5,736 bases of DNA from Actinomycetota bacterium (lineage in GTDB: Bacteria; Actinomycetota; Actinomycetes; Streptosporangiales; Streptosporangiaceae): contig QGUZ01000321.1 in the NCBI GenBank assembly GCA_003242605.1, forward strand, positions 1 through 5,736. The letters run 5' to 3'. The notes under the pieces are model-generated. The model saw only the letters and a list, made by a program, of their open reading frames with translations, was not told the origin of the DNA and did not search any database. Position 1 is the stretch's first letter, and each line of letters starts with the position of its first letter. A program made the translations under genes and the position numbers. Below, one piece after another: positions 5,724 to 5,736 of this stretch.

Positions 5724-5736
5724 CAAGCAGCACCAA

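Noticed and set aside
4416..5726. A 436-codon open frame on the minus strand
   Set aside because: Antisense to the membrane-protein and hydrolase genes, whose motifs and coupled starts are unambiguous.
1..5736. CRISPR arrays, tRNA or rRNA genes, insertion sequences
   Set aside because: No regularly spaced repeats beyond two copies, no cloverleaf or rRNA motifs noticed, and no transposase or terminal inverted repeats.

Overview
The window is high-GC DNA from an actinomycete, probably a Streptomyces or Streptosporangium-type bacterium; the exact genus cannot be told from sequence alone. The evidence is the strong G/C bias at third codon positions, GTG start codons, Streptomyces-type DnaA boxes, and a gene order that, from memory, matches the actinobacterial acs / membrane protein / epoxide hydrolase neighbourhood (Rv3667-Rv3669-Rv3670 in Mycobacterium tuberculosis).

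Layout: 1-853 holds no convincing gene, only hairpins, a 23-bp tandem repeat, a 14-bp palindrome and a possible leftward promoter. 854-1690 (minus) encodes a Fic-fold-like protein whose catalytic motif is degenerate. A 244-bp divergent intergenic region follows, with a TGTCA-N14-TGACA dyad and a structured leader. 1935-3911 (plus) encodes a complete acetyl-CoA synthetase, followed by a strong GC-rich hairpin terminator. In the next gap (3912-4143) lie two perfect TTGTCCACA DnaA boxes and a possible ECF-sigma promoter. 4144-4572 encodes a two-TM holin-superfamily-III-like membrane protein, overlapping by 4 nt a GTG-started alpha/beta hydrolase of the epoxide-hydrolase type (4569-5495). The last 241 bases carry terminator-like hairpins, a G-rich stretch and an A9 tract.

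How the genes relate: Acs activates free acetate to acetyl-CoA. The Fic-like gene diverges from it and may share control through the common upstream region. The membrane protein and hydrolase form a translationally coupled pair, separated from acs by a terminator, so they are probably a separate transcription unit.

The region is largely conserved housekeeping or accessory metabolism. I see no obvious new multi-gene system. The observations most worth checking are the apparently inactivated Fic motif that retains an inhibitory-helix-like motif, and the paired DnaA boxes outside any recognisable origin.
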